From positions 2,914,001 through 2,978,000 of the forward strand of contig NZ_CP029331.1 of assembly GCF_003345255.1 (NCBI RefSeq): 64,000 nt of DNA. The letters are read 5' to 3'. Of the stretch, positions 42,807-53,640 are shown one piece after another. This DNA is from Pseudothauera hydrothermalis (GTDB lineage: Bacteria; Pseudomonadota; Gammaproteobacteria; Burkholderiales; Rhodocyclaceae). The notes under the pieces were generated by a model. It had not been told where the DNA came from. It searched no databases and saw nothing but the letters and a program-made list of their open reading frames with translations. The first letter of the stretch is position 1. Each line of letters opens with the position of its first letter. A program made the position numbers and the translations under genes.

Positions 42807-45800
42807 CTACAGCAGCACCCGTTCGATACCGCCGTTGTTGGCGCGCGCCACATAGTCAGGCAGCCAGTTCTCGCCAAGCAGATGGCGGGCCATCTCGACC
42901 ACGATGTAATCCGGCTCCACGCCGCCAGCGTCATTGGCATAGCGGTGCATGCCCTGCAGGCAGGACGGGCAGGAGGTGAGAATTTTCACCTTTGCGCCCG
43001 GATCCTGGCCACGCAGTTTGGCCGCGCCCTTTTCGATCTCTTCCTGCTTGCGGAAACGCACTTGGGTGGAAATGTCCGGGCGGGCCACCGCCAGCGTGCC
43101 GGATTCGCCGCAGCAGCGATCGGACAGGTCGACTGGCGTGCCCATCAGCTCGTTGGCCACCTTGATACCCTGGTACTGCTTCATCGGCGTGTGGCAGGGT
43201 TCGTGATACATGTACTTCACACCTTGCACGCCATCGAGCTTCACGCCCTTCTCCAGCAGGTACTCGTGGATGTCGAGCAACCGGCAGCCGGGGAAGATTT
43301 TGTCGAATTCATACTTTTGCAACTGATCCATGCAGGTGCCGCAGGACACGATCACCGTCTTGATGTCCAGGTAGTTCAGCGTGTTGGCCACGCGGTGGAA
43401 CAGCACCCGGTTATCGGTGGTGATCTTCTGGCCTTTGTCCTCCTCACCCGCGGCGGTCTGCGGATAACCGCAGCACAGATAGCCCGGCGGCAGCACGGTC
43501 TGCGCGCCGACATGGTAGAGCATGGCCTGGGTAGCCAGTCCGACCTGGCTGAACAGGCGCTCCGAGCCGCAGCCGGGGAAGTAGAACACCGCTTCCGAGT
43601 CGCCGTTGACTTTCTGCGGATCGCGGATCACCGGGATGATCTTGTCGTCTTCGATGTCGAGCAACGCACGGCTGGTCTTTTTGGGCAAATTGCCCGGCAT
43701 CGGCTTGTTGATGAAATGGATCACTTGCGCTTTGACCGGCGCTTTGCCCAGCGTGGCCGGCGGCGATTTGACCTGTGCCTGCACCAGACCGAGCTTTTTG
43801 CCCAGCTCATGAGCAAAGCGCTGCGCCTTGTAGCCCCACTCGATCATGCCGGTGCGGATCAGTTTGATGGTGGCCGGATCCTTGACGGTAAGGAAGGCCA
43901 TCGCCGCGGCTTTGCCGGGGTTGAACGAGCGCTTGCCTTGTTTGCGCAGCAGGTTGCGCATCTTGATCGACACATCGCCAAAGTCGATGTCCACCGGACA
44001 GGGCTTCTCGCATTTGTGGCACACCGTGCAGTGGTCGGCCACGTCCTCGAATTCGGCCCAATGCGCCAGCGACACGCCACGGCGGGTCTGCTCCTCGTAC
44101 AAAAAGGCTTCGATCAGCAGCGAGGTGCTGAGAATTTTGTTTCTTGGGCTGTAGAGGAGATTGGCGCGCGGCACATGGGTGGAACACACCGGCTTGCACT
44201 TGCCGCAACGCAGGCAGTCCTTGATGTCGTGGGCGATCTCGCCGACATCGGTCTGCTCCATGATCAGCGATTCGTGCCCCATCAGGTTGAAGCTGGGGGT
44301 ATAGGCGTTGTCGAGGTTGCCGCCTTTCATCAGCTTGCCGCGGTTGAAACGCCCCTCGGGATCGACCTTTTGCTTGTAGGCCCAAAAACTGGCCATCTCC
44401 TCGTCGGTCAAGTAGTCCAGCTTGGTGATGCCGATGCCGTGCTCGCCGGAAATCACCCCGTCGAGCGAACGCGCCAGCGCCATGATGCGGTCGACAGCAC
44501 GGTTGGCGGTGGCGAGCATTTCGTAATGATCGGAATTGACCGGAATGTTGGTGTGCACATTACCGTCGCCGGCGTGCATGTGCAGGGCGACGAACACCCG
44601 GCCGCGCAGGATCTCCTTGTGGATGGCGCCGATGCGCTCGCGCACCGGGGCAAACACCGCACCGTCGAAAATCTTGTCCAAACGGGCTTTCAGCTCGGCC
44701 TTCCACGACACCCGGATGGAGTAGTCCTGCAGACGGTGAAAGAGCCGCGGCGCGGCCGCACGGTTGGTGAGCGTGCCGGCTTCGACACCGAACTTGGCAA
44801 ACTGCGCCTCGGCCTCGGCCAGCGGCAAGTCCAGGTTGTCCAGTAGCCACTGCCAACGCCGACGCACCGCGGCAATGTCGTCGAGCGCGGCCTGGCGGCG
44901 GTCGTCGATCAACGCCTCGGCGTCGATTTCGGCATCGCCCGCATCCAGCCGCAGTTCGCCCTGCAGATAAGCGGTCAGGGCATCGCACAAGTCCAGCTTG
45001 TTCTGAATCGACAGTTCGATGTTGATGCGTTCGATGCCGTCGCAGTATTCGCCCATGCGCGGCAACGGAATGACCACGTCCTCGTTGATCTTGAAGGCGT
45101 TGGTGTGACGGGAGATTGCCGCGGTGCGCGAACGCTCCAGCCAGAAACGCTTTCTTTGCTCCGGCGTGACCGCGATGAAGCCTTCTGCGCCGCGCACATT
45201 GGTCATGCGCACCACCTCGGAGGCCGCCCGCATCACCGCGCCTTCATCGAAACCAACGATGTCGCCGATCAGCACCATCTTGGGGCGGCCATGCCGCTTG
45301 GCCTTGGTGGTGTAGCCGACCGCCTTGACATAACGTTCGTCCAGATGCTCCAGCCCGGCCAGTTGCACGCCGGCTGCATGGCCGGCGCCGCCGGGCTTGA
45401 AGTAATCGGTGATCTCCACGATGGCCGGCACCGCCTCACGCACCTGGCCGAAAAATTCCAGGCACACCGTGCGGGTAACCGGCGGCATCTTGTGCAACAC
45501 CCAACGCGCGGCGACGATCAATCCGTCGGTGCCCTCTTTCTGCACGCCGGGCACACCGCCCAAGAACTTGTCGGTCACATCCTTGCCCAGCCCGACTTTG
45601 CGACAGGCCGCGCCCGGCATGGCGAGAATCTCCTCGCCCAAGGGCGCATAAGTCAGCCCGTCAAAGCGACGCAAGCGGAAACGTACCGTTTCCTGCTCGT
45701 GAATCTTGCCGAAATTGTGGTCCAGGCGCTCGACTTCCAGCCAGTTGCCGTCGGGCGTGACCATTTTCCACCACGCCAAATTGTCCAGCGCAGTCCCCCA

Positions 45801-46673
45801 CAACACCGCTTTTTTGCCACCCGCGTTCATGGCGATGTTGCCGCCGATGCACGAGGCCGAGGCCGAGGTGGGATCGACCGCAAACACCCGGCCGGCGGCT
45901 GCGGCCGCTTCGGCCACACGCTCGGTCACCACGCCGGCGCCGGTGCGGATGGTGGCATAGGGTTTGTCCATCGGCCCGTTCAGACCGGGCAACACGATTT
46001 CCTCTACCGGCCCGATCGCGATCAGCTTTTCGGTGTTGATCACCGCCGAGTTGGCATCCAAGGGTACCGCACCGCCGGTGTAGCCGGTGCCGCCGCCGCG
46101 CGGAATGATGGTGAGCCCCAGTTCGATACAGGCGCGCACCAAGGGCGCCACCTCTTCTTCGGTGTCCGGATACAGCACCACGAACGGGTATTCCACCCGC
46201 CAGTCGGTGGCGTCGGTGACATGGCTGACCCGCGCATGGCCGTCAAAACAAATGTTGTCGCGCCGGGTATGGCGGGCGAGCGCCTTATGCACCGCCTTGC
46301 GACGGCGTGCGGTATCGGCAAACCAACGTTCGAAGTCGGCTACCGCGGCGCGTGCGCGCGCCAAAAGAAAGGTGACCCGCTCATTGCCCTGGCGGCGCTT
46401 GTCCACCTCGTTGAGCCGATGGCCGAGCGCGCCGATCAGAGCTTCGCGGCGCTCGCGGTTGGCGAGCAGGTCGTCTTCCAGATAGGGGTTGCGGCGCACC
46501 ACCCAGATGTCGCCCAGCACCTCGTAGAGCATGCGCGCGGAACGGCCGGTGACCCGTTCGGCACGCAGCGCGTCCAACACTTGCCAGGCCTCGGCGCCAA
46601 GCAGACGAATGACGATCTCACGATCGGAGAACGAGGTGTAGTTGTAGGGAATCTCTCGCAGGCGTTGGGTCAT
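42807..46673 (-). CDS. Fused FAD-linked/4Fe-4S dehydrogenase with DUF3683 (D-2-hydroxyacid or lactate type)
   Basis: The product has 1288 residues from the ATG at 46673. Order: a DUF3683-type N-terminus (about 1-160); a VAO-type FAD domain ([20 protein letters not shown] near 190-210); an FAD-oxidase C domain ([16 protein letters not shown] near 740-755); two 4Fe-4S motifs ([11 protein letters not shown] near 819 and [12 protein letters not shown] near 881); and a cysteine-rich CCG region ([12 protein letters not shown] near 1033, [19 protein letters not shown]). This equals a GlcD-like subunit fused to a GlpC/GlcF-like Fe-S subunit. It probably oxidises a D-2-hydroxyacid and passes electrons towards quinone or cytochrome. 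Substrate unknown. Confidence 0.9.
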   Translation of the reverse strand: MTQRLREIPYNYTSFSDREIVIRLLGAEAWQVLDALRAERVTGRSARMLYEVLGDIWVVRRNPYLEDDLLANRERREALIGALGHRLNEVDKRRQGNERVTFLLARARAAVADFERWFADTARRRKAVHKALARHTRRDNICFDGHARVSHVTDATDWRVEYPFVVLYPDTEEEVAPLVRACIELGLTIIPRGGGTGYTGGAVPLDANSAVINTEKLIAIGPVEEIVLPGLNGPMDKPYATIRTGAGVVTERVAEAAAAAGRVFAVDPTSASASCIGGNIAMNAGGKKAVLWGTALDNLAWWKMVTPDGNWLEVERLDHNFGKIHEQETVRFRLRRFDGLTYAPLGEEILAMPGAACRKVGLGKDVTDKFLGGVPGVQKEGTDGLIVAARWVLHKMPPVTRTVCLEFFGQVREAVPAIVEITDYFKPGGAGHAAGVQLAGLEHLDERYVKAVGYTTKAKRHGRPKMVLIGDIVGFDEGAVMRAASEVVRMTNVRGAEGFIAVTPEQRKRFWLERSRTAAISRHTNAFKINEDVVIPLPRMGEYCDGIERINIELSIQNKLDLCDALTAYLQGELRLDAGDAEIDAEALIDDRRQAALDDIAAVRRRWQWLLDNLDLPLAEAEAQFAKFGVEAGTLTNRAAAPRLFHRLQDYSIRVSWKAELKARLDKIFDGAVFAPVRERIGAIHKEILRGRVFVALHMHAGDGNVHTNIPVNSDHYEMLATANRAVDRIMALARSLDGVISGEHGIGITKLDYLTDEEMASFWAYKQKVDPEGRFNRGKLMKGGNLDNAYTPSFNLMGHESLIMEQTDVGEIAHDIKDCLRCGKCKPVCSTHVPRANLLYSPRNKILSTSLLIEAFLYEEQTRRGVSLAHWAEFEDVADHCTVCHKCEKPCPVDIDFGDVSIKMRNLLRKQGKRSFNPGKAAAMAFLTVKDPATIKLIRTGMIEWGYKAQRFAHELGKKLGLVQAQVKSPPATLGKAPVKAQVIHFINKPMPGNLPKKTSRALLDIEDDKIIPVIRDPQKVNGDSEAVFYFPGCGSERLFSQVGLATQAMLYHVGAQTVLPPGYLCCGYPQTAAGEEDKGQKITTDNRVLFHRVANTLNYLDIKTVIVSCGTCMDQLQKYEFDKIFPGCRLLDIHEYLLEKGVKLDGVQGVKYMYHEPCHTPMKQYQGIKVANELMGTPVDLSDRCCGESGTLAVARPDISTQVRFRKQEEIEKGAAKLRGQDPGAKVKILTSCPSCLQGMHRYANDAGGVEPDYIVVEMARHLLGENWLPDYVARANNGGIERVLL

Positions 46674-46820
46674 GGGCGCACCGGGCAAGCTGCTGCAGCA
46701 AAGCGCTCGATTCTAGCGGACCGCAGCGCAACATGCATCAAAAAATCAAGACCTTATGAACTTCATGGGCATCCTGGATGCCTTCGGTCGGATAGACCGC
46801 CACCCCTCCCCGGCGTTCGC

Positions 46821-47183
46821 TCAGCGTACGTTCGAAAGCGCTGCGGTCAGCGCAATTTCGACCCGCCAACCCGGACGCGCCAAGCCGGCCACCCGCACAC
46901 AGGCGCGCGCAGGTGCGCTGCCAGCGGGCAGCCAGGCGTCCCAGACTTCGTTCATGCCGTCGTAGTCGGCCATGTCCGCCAGGTAGATGGTGGCCATCAG
47001 AATGCGCGTGGTGTCACTGCCGGCAGCCAACAACTGGCGTTCGATGCTGGCCAGCGTTTCCCGCGTCTGGGTGCGGATGTCAGTGCCCTCGCTGGCAGGC
47101 ACTTCGACCAAGTAAACCACCCCGGCATGGGTCACGGAATCGGCGTAGCGGGCGGTGATGCCGCGGCGAACGATATCGGTCAT
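46821..47183 (-). CDS. RidA-family enamine/imine deaminase
   Basis: The product has 120 residues of the YjgF/RidA fold: ITARYADSVTHAGVVYLVEV, then QTRETLASIERQLLAAGSD and PARACVRVAGLARPGWRVEI. The arginine in ARACVRV matches the catalytic arginine position, though the surrounding sequence differs from classic RidA. It probably hydrolyses reactive enamines. It lies upstream of the FAD/Fe-S gene on the same strand with a 147-base gap. Confidence 0.88.
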   Translation of the reverse strand: MTDIVRRGITARYADSVTHAGVVYLVEVPASEGTDIRTQTRETLASIERQLLAAGSDTTRILMATIYLADMADYDGMNEVWDAWLPAGSAPARACVRVAGLARPGWRVEIALTAALSNVR

Positions 47184-47241
47184 GAACGCAGAACAAAGAC
47201 ACGGCGGACCCGTGAGTCTACCGCAACCGCCCTGTCTGCGC

Positions 47242-47892
47242 TCAGGGACGGCTGCTGAGGTAATCCACCACCGCGTCGATATTGCGCTCGCCCAGTTGCG
47301 TGACCGCCGCGGTCATCGGCGCATAGAAACGCTCGCCGGATTGGGTGAGATAGCGCCGCAAACTGATCTTCAGGTAGTCGGTTTGTTGCCCGGCCAGGCG
47401 CGGAAAATCCTTCGATCCGTGCGCATCGACCAGATGGCAGCGCGCGCAATGCTGCTGGTACAGGCGGGCGCCGTCGGCTGCGAGCGGCCCGGGCGGGTGC
47501 AGCGGCGGCACCGGCCGGGAGGCATACATCAGCACGATCGAGGCTTTCTCGCGCTCATTGAGCACCTTCATCAAGCCCTGCATGAACTCGTCTTTGCGCG
47601 CCCCCGACAAAAATGCCTCGATCTGACGCAGCAGGTAGGCCGGATGCTGACCGGCCAGGTTGGGCACATTGGAGAATTTACTGATGCCCGCTTCCCCATG
47701 ACAGTTGGCACAAAAAAAGGCGGCCTTGCGCCCTTCGGCAACCAATGTCTGGTGCAAGGCGGTGTCCTGGGCGGCTCGCGCCAGCAGTTCCGCGGCGTTT
47801 TCGGCTGCGGCCGACGCGGCGGCACAGATCAAGCTACACCCGGTCAAAAACCGCACCACGAAAGACCCTATCCGCGACTGGCTGATGCGCAT
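47242..47892 (-). CDS. Dihaem cytochrome c (c4-like)
   Basis: The product has 216 residues from the ATG at 47892, preceded by GGGAG. The signal peptide ends near residue 30 (CSLICAAASAAA). Two haem-binding motifs are present: CANCH and, about 85 residues later, CARCH. Each half has a cytochrome c4 layout, with NVPNLAGQHPAYLLRQIEAF and FPRLAGQQTDYLKISLRRYL. It is a periplasmic electron carrier. It could accept electrons from the neighbouring dehydrogenase; that link is inference. Confidence 0.92.
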   Translation of the reverse strand: MRISQSRIGSFVVRFLTGCSLICAAASAAAENAAELLARAAQDTALHQTLVAEGRKAAFFCANCHGEAGISKFSNVPNLAGQHPAYLLRQIEAFLSGARKDEFMQGLMKVLNEREKASIVLMYASRPVPPLHPPGPLAADGARLYQQHCARCHLVDAHGSKDFPRLAGQQTDYLKISLRRYLTQSGERFYAPMTAAVTQLGERNIDAVVDYLSSRP

Positions 47893-48042
47893 CGAATGCT
47901 CCCGCAAAAATTCGTCCGGCAAAACCGCCAGATTGGCGGCTCCTGACACAGGGAGCAAATCTTAACATCATGAACGCGCAGTGGGCGGCTTACGCGCCAA
48001 CCACCGCATACGTCATGAAAATGCCATCTGCCGGCGCGGCAC

Positions 48043-49062
48043 TCAGACGAAAACCGCTTCCGCTTCGAGCTCAATGCCAAAGCGCGCCCGCACCTCGGCG
48101 CGGATGAGGTTGGCCGCGCGCACCACGTCTTGACCGGTGGCACCGCCGCGATTGACCAGCACCAGCGCCTGACGCTCGAAGCAACCAACCGGGCCCAGGT
48201 TACGCCCTTTCCAGCCGCACTGTTCGATCAGCCAGCCAGCGGCGAGCTTAACCCTGCCGTCCGGCTGGGGATAATGCGGCAAGCCGGGCCAGCGCGCTGC
48301 CAAGCGGGCGAAGGCCGCCGCATCGACCACCGGGTTTTTGAAAAAACTGCCGGCGTTACCGATTTCGGCCGGGTCTGGCAGCTTGCGGCGACGGATACGG
48401 ATGACCGCCTCCGACACCTGCAGCGCCGTCGGCGCCATGCCCGCCACGGCCTGCACCTCGCGCGCCAGTTCCGCGTAATCCAGGCGCGGCTGCCAGGACC
48501 GGGGTAGCCGGAAACACACCGAGGCGATCAGCCAACGGCCCGGTTGGCGTTTGAACAGGCTATCGCGGTAGCCAAAGGCACAATCGGCCGGCAACAGGCG
48601 ATGCAACCTGCCGTCTTGCAAATCGACCACGGTGAGCGAGTCGATGCGCTCGGCCACCTCCAACCCATAGGCGCCGATGTTCTGTACCGGCGCCGCACCC
48701 ACGGTGCCCGGAATCAGCGACAGGTTTTCCAGCCCCGGCCAACCCTGGGCAAGCGTCCAGCGCACAAAGTCGTGCCAATTCTCCCCGGCCGCGGCCGCCA
48801 CCCGCCAGCATTGCTCATCCTCGCCCACCAGTTGGCGGCCGCGCAGCCCGACCTTGACCACCAAGCCGGAAAAATCCCCGGTAAAGACCAGATTGCTGCC
48901 GCCGCCCAGCACCAGACGACGCGGTGCCGCTTGCCAGCACTCGTTTTGCAGCAGGGCCTGCAGGCCGGAAAGCGTGTCGATGACTACGAGCTGCGCCGCC
49001 CGGGCCGGCAGGCGAAAGGTGTTGAGCGCATCCAGCGCCACATCGCGACGCACCACCGGCAT
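48043..49062 (-). CDS. murB: UDP-N-acetylenolpyruvoylglucosamine reductase
   Basis: The product has 339 residues from the ATG at 49062, matching the usual length of the E. coli-type enzyme; in-frame ATGs at 49098 and further upstream would overlap the next gene. Features are [54 protein letters not shown] (FAD), FGYRDSLFK (active-site Arg), NAGSFFKNP (proton-donor Ser) and the C-terminal Glu in LEAEAVFV. It makes UDP-MurNAc for cell-wall synthesis. Confidence 0.94.
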   Translation of the reverse strand: MPVVRRDVALDALNTFRLPARAAQLVVIDTLSGLQALLQNECWQAAPRRLVLGGGSNLVFTGDFSGLVVKVGLRGRQLVGEDEQCWRVAAAAGENWHDFVRWTLAQGWPGLENLSLIPGTVGAAPVQNIGAYGLEVAERIDSLTVVDLQDGRLHRLLPADCAFGYRDSLFKRQPGRWLIASVCFRLPRSWQPRLDYAELAREVQAVAGMAPTALQVSEAVIRIRRRKLPDPAEIGNAGSFFKNPVVDAAAFARLAARWPGLPHYPQPDGRVKLAAGWLIEQCGWKGRNLGPVGCFERQALVLVNRGGATGQDVVRAANLIRAEVRARFGIELEAEAVFV

Positions 49063-49075
49063 CGCAGACGCCGGG

Positions 49076-49546
49076 TCAGTCGGCCCGCTGGGCGGCATCG
49101 CACAGTTCCGCAGCAATCGGAAAAATCCGGTCGTAAGTCAGGTTGAAGACGAAGGCATAGGCGACATAAGCGGCCGCCAGGCCGATGTCGGCGAACAGGG
49201 CCTCGAGCCAGCCCATACCGGTCCAGGCCATGATGACCGGCAGGCTCATCAGCAAAAGGCCGCCCTCGAAGCCAAAGGCATGCAGCACGCGCAGGCGCAA
49301 CGGGCGGCGATCTGCGCTGCGACCGGTGAGCCGGCCCTCGATCCAATCGAAAGCGGTGTTGTAGCTGGCGTTCCACAACGCGGCAATCAATGCAATGACC
49401 GCCAACAACCCGGCCGAGTCGGCCAACGAAACCCCACTGGCCCAGGCAAAGGGCGGGGTGATCAGCAGCAGGCCGCCGAGCTCGAACAAAGCGATCTGGC
49501 GCAGGCGATCGGGAAGGGAACGCAGTTTGGGGTTGGCAGCGGACAC
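49076..49546 (-). CDS. PACE-family (AceI-like) multidrug efflux protein
   Basis: The product has 156 residues if it starts at the GTG at 49546; the frame is open further upstream but that part is not family-like. It contains two repeats of the bacterial transmembrane pair. Conserved positions include the membrane glutamate in [43 protein letters not shown] and [14 protein letters not shown] pumps export biocides such as chlorhexidine and polyamines. It ends 13 bases before the chosen murB start. Confidence 0.88.
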   Translation of the reverse strand: MSAANPKLRSLPDRLRQIALFELGGLLLITPPFAWASGVSLADSAGLLAVIALIAALWNASYNTAFDWIEGRLTGRSADRRPLRLRVLHAFGFEGGLLLMSLPVIMAWTGMGWLEALFADIGLAAAYVAYAFVFNLTYDRIFPIAAELCDAAQRAD

Positions 49547-49846
49547 AGGTTGGTTAAGGCGTTTTAGTAGCCCAACAAGATAGGTCCGCAGCACACCAAA
49601 AGCAAGTTGTGCAACGCAACAAGTCAAACCGCAACCACACCGACCCCGCCGCGGCTGCTCACCTCTTTTGGCCTGCTCGAGCGGCTTCAAGGGCTGCGCC
49701 GATTCGCTACGAGGCAGAGAACGCGCTAGAATATTGGTCCAAATATATCGGCACATGGGCAAATTACGCTGCCGCAAAGCAACATACGCCCGTACCGGCC
49801 AAGCGCTGCCCGTGCCCGCACGACCGCCAAAGGAGTCCGTCCATCC
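49547..49846. other. Intergenic region between the PACE and MFS genes
   Basis: This 300-base gap separates the divergent PACE and MFS genes. A locally AT-rich segment near 49727-49749 contains TAGAAT (49727-49732), which could act as a -10 box for the MFS transcript; the corresponding -35 (TTCGCT, 18 bases upstream) is weak. A purine-rich AAAGGAG precedes the MFS start. No further gene or repeat is seen. Confidence 0.35.
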
Positions 49847-51124
49847 ATGCTCGCCTTGTTGCTGCCGATCGGCGCCCTGCTGACCGGTATCGCCCTGATG
49901 CTGCTGGGCACTGGACTACTGAACACGCTGCTTGCGCTACGCGGCAGCCTGGGCGGCATGAGCGACCAAACCCTGGGGCTGATCGGCTCCGCCTACTTCG
50001 TCGGCTTCTTCGCCGGCACGCTGGTGGCGCCCGGGTTGATCCGCCGCATGGGCCACATTCGTGCCTTCGCCTTCTTCGCTGCCGCCACCGCGGTCTGCGT
50101 ACTGCTGCATGCGCTCTACACCCATGATCTGTTCTGGATGCTGTTGCGCATGGTCACCGGCATTGCGCTGGTGGGCTTTTACACGGTGATCGAGAGCTGG
50201 CTCAACAGTCAGGCTCCGGCTGCGCATCGCGGACAGATCTTCTCGGTCTACATGGCGGTCAACCTGTTTGCGCTGGCCGGCGCGCAGCAGTTTCTCAACC
50301 TGGGCTCGCCGGTGAGCTTCACGCTGTTCGCCGTGGCGGCGATCTTGGTCATGCTCGCGTTGATGCCGGTAGTCGCCACCCGCCTGCCGCCGCCAGCGGT
50401 CACCGATGCGCCGCGGATGCCGCTGTCGCGCCTGTGGGCCGCCGCACCGGCGGCGGTGGTCGGCGCGTTGGCTTCGGGCTTGGCAATGGGCGCCTTCTGG
50501 GCGTTGGGGGCGGTCTACGCCGGACGCATCGGCCTGGCCGAGCGCGACATTGCTCTGTTCATCAGCCTCACCATCGTCGCTGGCGCCCTGGGACAGTGGC
50601 CGATGGGCCGCCTGTCCGACACCCTGGACCGACGCCGCGCGCTGGCGCTGATCGCCGGTCTGGCGGCCGCAAGCGGTGTGCTGATCGCGCTGCTGGGCAA
50701 CTTCGACAAGTGGGTGCTGGTCGGTTGCGTGGTATTCGGCGCTGCCGCCTTCGCGGTGTACCCGGTGGTGGTCGCCCACCTGATCGACCATCTCCAGCAG
50801 CAGGACATTCTGCCGGGCAATGCCGCCCTGCTGCTGTTGCACGGTGTGGGCGCGGCCATCGGTCCGGCACTGGCCGGGGCGCTGATGGGTATCAGCGGCG
50901 CGGCTGCGCTACCGGTGTTTTTTGCCTTGATGTTCGCCCCCGCGGCCGCCTTTGCCTGGCTGCAGTCGCGCCGCGCCGCCGACGAGATCGTCGAAGAGGC
51001 CGCACATTTCATGCCCATGCTGCGCACCTCGCCCACCGTGCTGGAGATGATGAACCCGGGCGAAGACGGGGCCCACGGCGCACCGGCTCAAACGCCGCAG
51101 CCGCCCCCCAGCCATGCACCCTGA
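49847..51124 (+). CDS. MFS transporter (YcaD-like)
   Basis: The product has 425 residues with 12 hydrophobic segments. The first helices read MLALLLPIGALLTGIALMLL and LGLIGSAYFVGFFAGTLVAP, with the loop RRMGHIRAFAFF; WPMGRLSDTLDRRRALAL is the mid-protein MFS loop motif. GFYTVIESWLNSQAP resembles the YcaD group. A polar, proline-rich tail follows residue 385. It lies 59 bases upstream of the glucosylglycerol-phosphate synthase, so a role in solute or drug export is possible but not shown. Confidence 0.85.
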   Translation: MLALLLPIGALLTGIALMLLGTGLLNTLLALRGSLGGMSDQTLGLIGSAYFVGFFAGTLVAPGLIRRMGHIRAFAFFAAATAVCVLLHALYTHDLFWMLLRMVTGIALVGFYTVIESWLNSQAPAAHRGQIFSVYMAVNLFALAGAQQFLNLGSPVSFTLFAVAAILVMLALMPVVATRLPPPAVTDAPRMPLSRLWAAAPAAVVGALASGLAMGAFWALGAVYAGRIGLAERDIALFISLTIVAGALGQWPMGRLSDTLDRRRALALIAGLAAASGVLIALLGNFDKWVLVGCVVFGAAAFAVYPVVVAHLIDHLQQQDILPGNAALLLLHGVGAAIGPALAGALMGISGAAALPVFFALMFAPAAAFAWLQSRRAADEIVEEAAHFMPMLRTSPTVLEMMNPGEDGAHGAPAQTPQPPPSHAP

Positions 51125-51183
51125 GTGCAATCCCATCGTTGTCGGCACTCGTGTCGGCGTTCATGCTTCAAGGAGAAACGCAC

Positions 51184-53466
51184 ATGTTGCTTGCCACCGA
51201 TCTGGACGGAACTTTCCTGGCCGGCGATCCGGACAATCGCCAACGCCTGTACGCATTGATTAGCGCACATCCACAGATCAAGCTGGTATTCGTCACCGGA
51301 CGCGGCCTGGAGTCGGTGCTGCCGGTTCTTGCCGATCCCACCATCCCGAAACCGGACTATCTCATTTGCGACGTCGGCGCCACCGTGGTCGACGGCCGCA
51401 GCCTGCAACCGGTGCAGCCCTTGCAAACCGAAATCGAAGCGCGCTGGCCGGGCGAGCGCGCGGTAGCCGACGCCATGGCGCGCTTTGACGCGCTGGAGCG
51501 TCAGGAGGTGCCGCAACAACGGCGCTGCTCTTATTTCTGCAGCGCCGATGCGGTGAGCGACGAGATTCGCCGCATTGCCGACGAGCTCGGCTGCGACGTG
51601 CTGTACTCGGCCGACATGTACCTCGACATCCTGCCGCGCGGGGTCAACAAGGGCAGCACCCTGCACGGGCTGGTCGCCCACCTGGGCGTGCATCCGGACG
51701 AAGTACTGGTGGCCGGCGACACGCTCAACGACCTCTCCATGTACGAGGCCGGCTTCAAGGGCGTGTGCGTGGGCGAATCCGAACCGGCGCTGCTGGAGGC
51801 CACCCGCGACCGCGCCCGCGTGCTGCATTCGCGCCACACGGGCTGCGGCGGCATCCTGGAGGCCATCGGCCACTTCGGTTTTCTCGGCCCGCACGGGGTC
51901 GATGCCGAATTGCGCGAGATCGACGCCAAGGGACGCTCTGAACTGGTCATGGTCTATCACCGCCTGCCTTATGAGGAAGCGTTCGAAGACGGTCGCCTGG
52001 TGCGCCGCCCGCCCGCTTCGCCCAATGGCATCATCCCCACGCTGCTGGGCTTTTTTGCCGGCGGCCGGCGCGGCGCCTGGGTAGCGTGGTCCATCCACGA
52101 CCCCAAGAAGGCCATTGCCTTCGAGACCCACACCGATGTCGACCGCACGCGCTTCCCCAATCTCGTAGCCGCCCGTGTGGCGCTCACCAAGCACGACGTG
52201 GATGTGTTCTACAAACGCTTTTCCAAGGAAGCCTTCTGGCCCACGCTGCACACTTTTTGGGAACGCGCGGTGTTCCGCGACGAGGACTGGACGGTGTTCC
52301 TCAAGGTCAACCGCCTGTTTGCCGAGCGTACCGCGGCCGAAGCCGCCGACGGTGCGGTGGTTTGGGTGCATGACTACAACCTGTGGATGGTGCCGGCCTT
52401 TTTGCGCGAGCTGCGCCCGGATCTGAAGATCGCTTTCTTCCACCACACCTATTTCCCCTCGGCCGATGTGTTCAACGTACTGCCCTGGCGGCGCGAGATC
52501 ATCGGCAGCCTGTTGCAGTGCGACTATGTGGGTTTTCACATTCCCCGCCAGGCGGAAAACTTCGTCGATGTGGTGCGCGGCGTGGCGCCGCTCAAGGTGC
52601 TCGAAACCCGAAGCTGCGCGCCGCGTTTTCTCACCTACGGTTGCGCCGTGGGCCTGGAGGAGGTGACCGCTGCGATCGAGGTCCATGGCCGGCGCATCGG
52701 TTTGGGCGCCCATCCGGTCGGACTGGACCTGGAACGGGTCAGGCGGGCGCTCGCCGACCCCCAGACCGCTGCGCGCATGTCCGCGCTGCGCCATGAGCTG
52801 GCCGGCCAGCGCGTGGTGCTGTCGGTCGAACGACTCGATTACACCAAGGGCACGCTGGAAAAGCTGCTCGCCTTCGAAGCCTTGCTGGACGCCCATCCCG
52901 AGCTGCAGGGCAAAGTGTCGCTACTGACCGTGTGCGTGCCCGCGGCCCGCGAAATGACCGTCTACGACGAGCTGCAGACCCAGATCGAGCAGGCCGTTGG
53001 GCGCATCAACGGGCGCTTTTCGCGGGTGGGCTGGACGCCGGTGCAATTTTTCTTCCGCGCCCTGCCCTTTGAAACGCTGGTGGCCTGGTACGCCATGGCC
53101 GATGTGATGTGGATCACCCCGCTGCGCGACGGCCTCAATCTGGTGGCCAAAGAATATGTGGCCGTGCAGGGACTCACCCAAGGGCACGGGGTGTTGGTGC
53201 TGTCCGAGTTCGCCGGTGCGGCAGCCGAGCTGCACGGCGCGGTGCTGACCAACCCGCATGACCCGAGCGATCTACGCGACAAACTTTATCTGGGCATCGC
53301 CATGAACCGCGCCGAAGCCCAAGCGCGTTTGCGCGGGCTGTTCGACGTCATCGAACACAACGACATCGATCGCTGGGGGCGGGACTTTCTGGCCGCGGTC
53401 ACGGAAAGCATTGCCACGGCGGCTGCTTCGCCACAGGCGGCAGCCGCCTTGGTCGAAGGTGCCTGA
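51184..53466 (+). CDS. Fused HAD phosphatase - GT20 glucosylglycerol-phosphate synthase
   Basis: The product has 760 residues; AAGGAG precedes the ATG at 51184. Residues about 1-235 form a sucrose-phosphatase-like HAD domain: LLATDLDGTFLAG (nucleophile Asp) and VLVAGDTLNDLSMYEAGF. Residues about 280-745 form a family-20 glycosyltransferase: VWVHDYNLWMVPAFL, IAFFHHTYFPSADVFNVLPW, SVERLDYTKGTLEKLL and RDGLNLVAKEYVAVQG. The HDYNLW and NVLPWR forms fit GgpS rather than trehalose-phosphate synthase. The fusion should make and dephosphorylate glucosylglycerol-phosphate, giving the osmoprotectant glucosylglycerol. It matches the GgpPS type; a trehalose product is less likely. Confidence 0.88.
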   Translation: MLLATDLDGTFLAGDPDNRQRLYALISAHPQIKLVFVTGRGLESVLPVLADPTIPKPDYLICDVGATVVDGRSLQPVQPLQTEIEARWPGERAVADAMARFDALERQEVPQQRRCSYFCSADAVSDEIRRIADELGCDVLYSADMYLDILPRGVNKGSTLHGLVAHLGVHPDEVLVAGDTLNDLSMYEAGFKGVCVGESEPALLEATRDRARVLHSRHTGCGGILEAIGHFGFLGPHGVDAELREIDAKGRSELVMVYHRLPYEEAFEDGRLVRRPPASPNGIIPTLLGFFAGGRRGAWVAWSIHDPKKAIAFETHTDVDRTRFPNLVAARVALTKHDVDVFYKRFSKEAFWPTLHTFWERAVFRDEDWTVFLKVNRLFAERTAAEAADGAVVWVHDYNLWMVPAFLRELRPDLKIAFFHHTYFPSADVFNVLPWRREIIGSLLQCDYVGFHIPRQAENFVDVVRGVAPLKVLETRSCAPRFLTYGCAVGLEEVTAAIEVHGRRIGLGAHPVGLDLERVRRALADPQTAARMSALRHELAGQRVVLSVERLDYTKGTLEKLLAFEALLDAHPELQGKVSLLTVCVPAAREMTVYDELQTQIEQAVGRINGRFSRVGWTPVQFFFRALPFETLVAWYAMADVMWITPLRDGLNLVAKEYVAVQGLTQGHGVLVLSEFAGAAAELHGAVLTNPHDPSDLRDKLYLGIAMNRAEAQARLRGLFDVIEHNDIDRWGRDFLAAVTESIATAAASPQAAAALVEGA

Positions 53467-53640
53467 ACGCCGCCGGCGCCGCCCTTGCGGTTCACCCCGA
53501 CTTTCCCGCACCCCGGCGTTACGGTAATCTCCGCGTCCCAAAGGTGTAACAACATCTAACCAGCCCCCGCGGTCGCTCGCGAACCCGCGGACAGTACGCG
53601 ATGCGTGCGCCAGCGCTGCACGCAACCTTTAGGGAAAGAC

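Noticed and set aside
42798-47258. Two long plus-strand open frames opposite the FAD/Fe-S dehydrogenase (682 and 717 codons)
   Set aside because: They mirror the codon pattern of the real minus-strand gene, contain no motifs and have no ribosome sites.
49727-49750. AT-rich ATATTGGTCCAAATAT as an operator for the MFS gene
   Set aside because: Only five-base arms match as an inverted repeat and the symmetry centre is inconsistent; too weak to annotate as a site.
51088-52896. 602-codon minus-strand frame opposite the GT20 fusion
   Set aside because: Shadow frame; the plus-strand gene has complete HAD and GT20 motifs.
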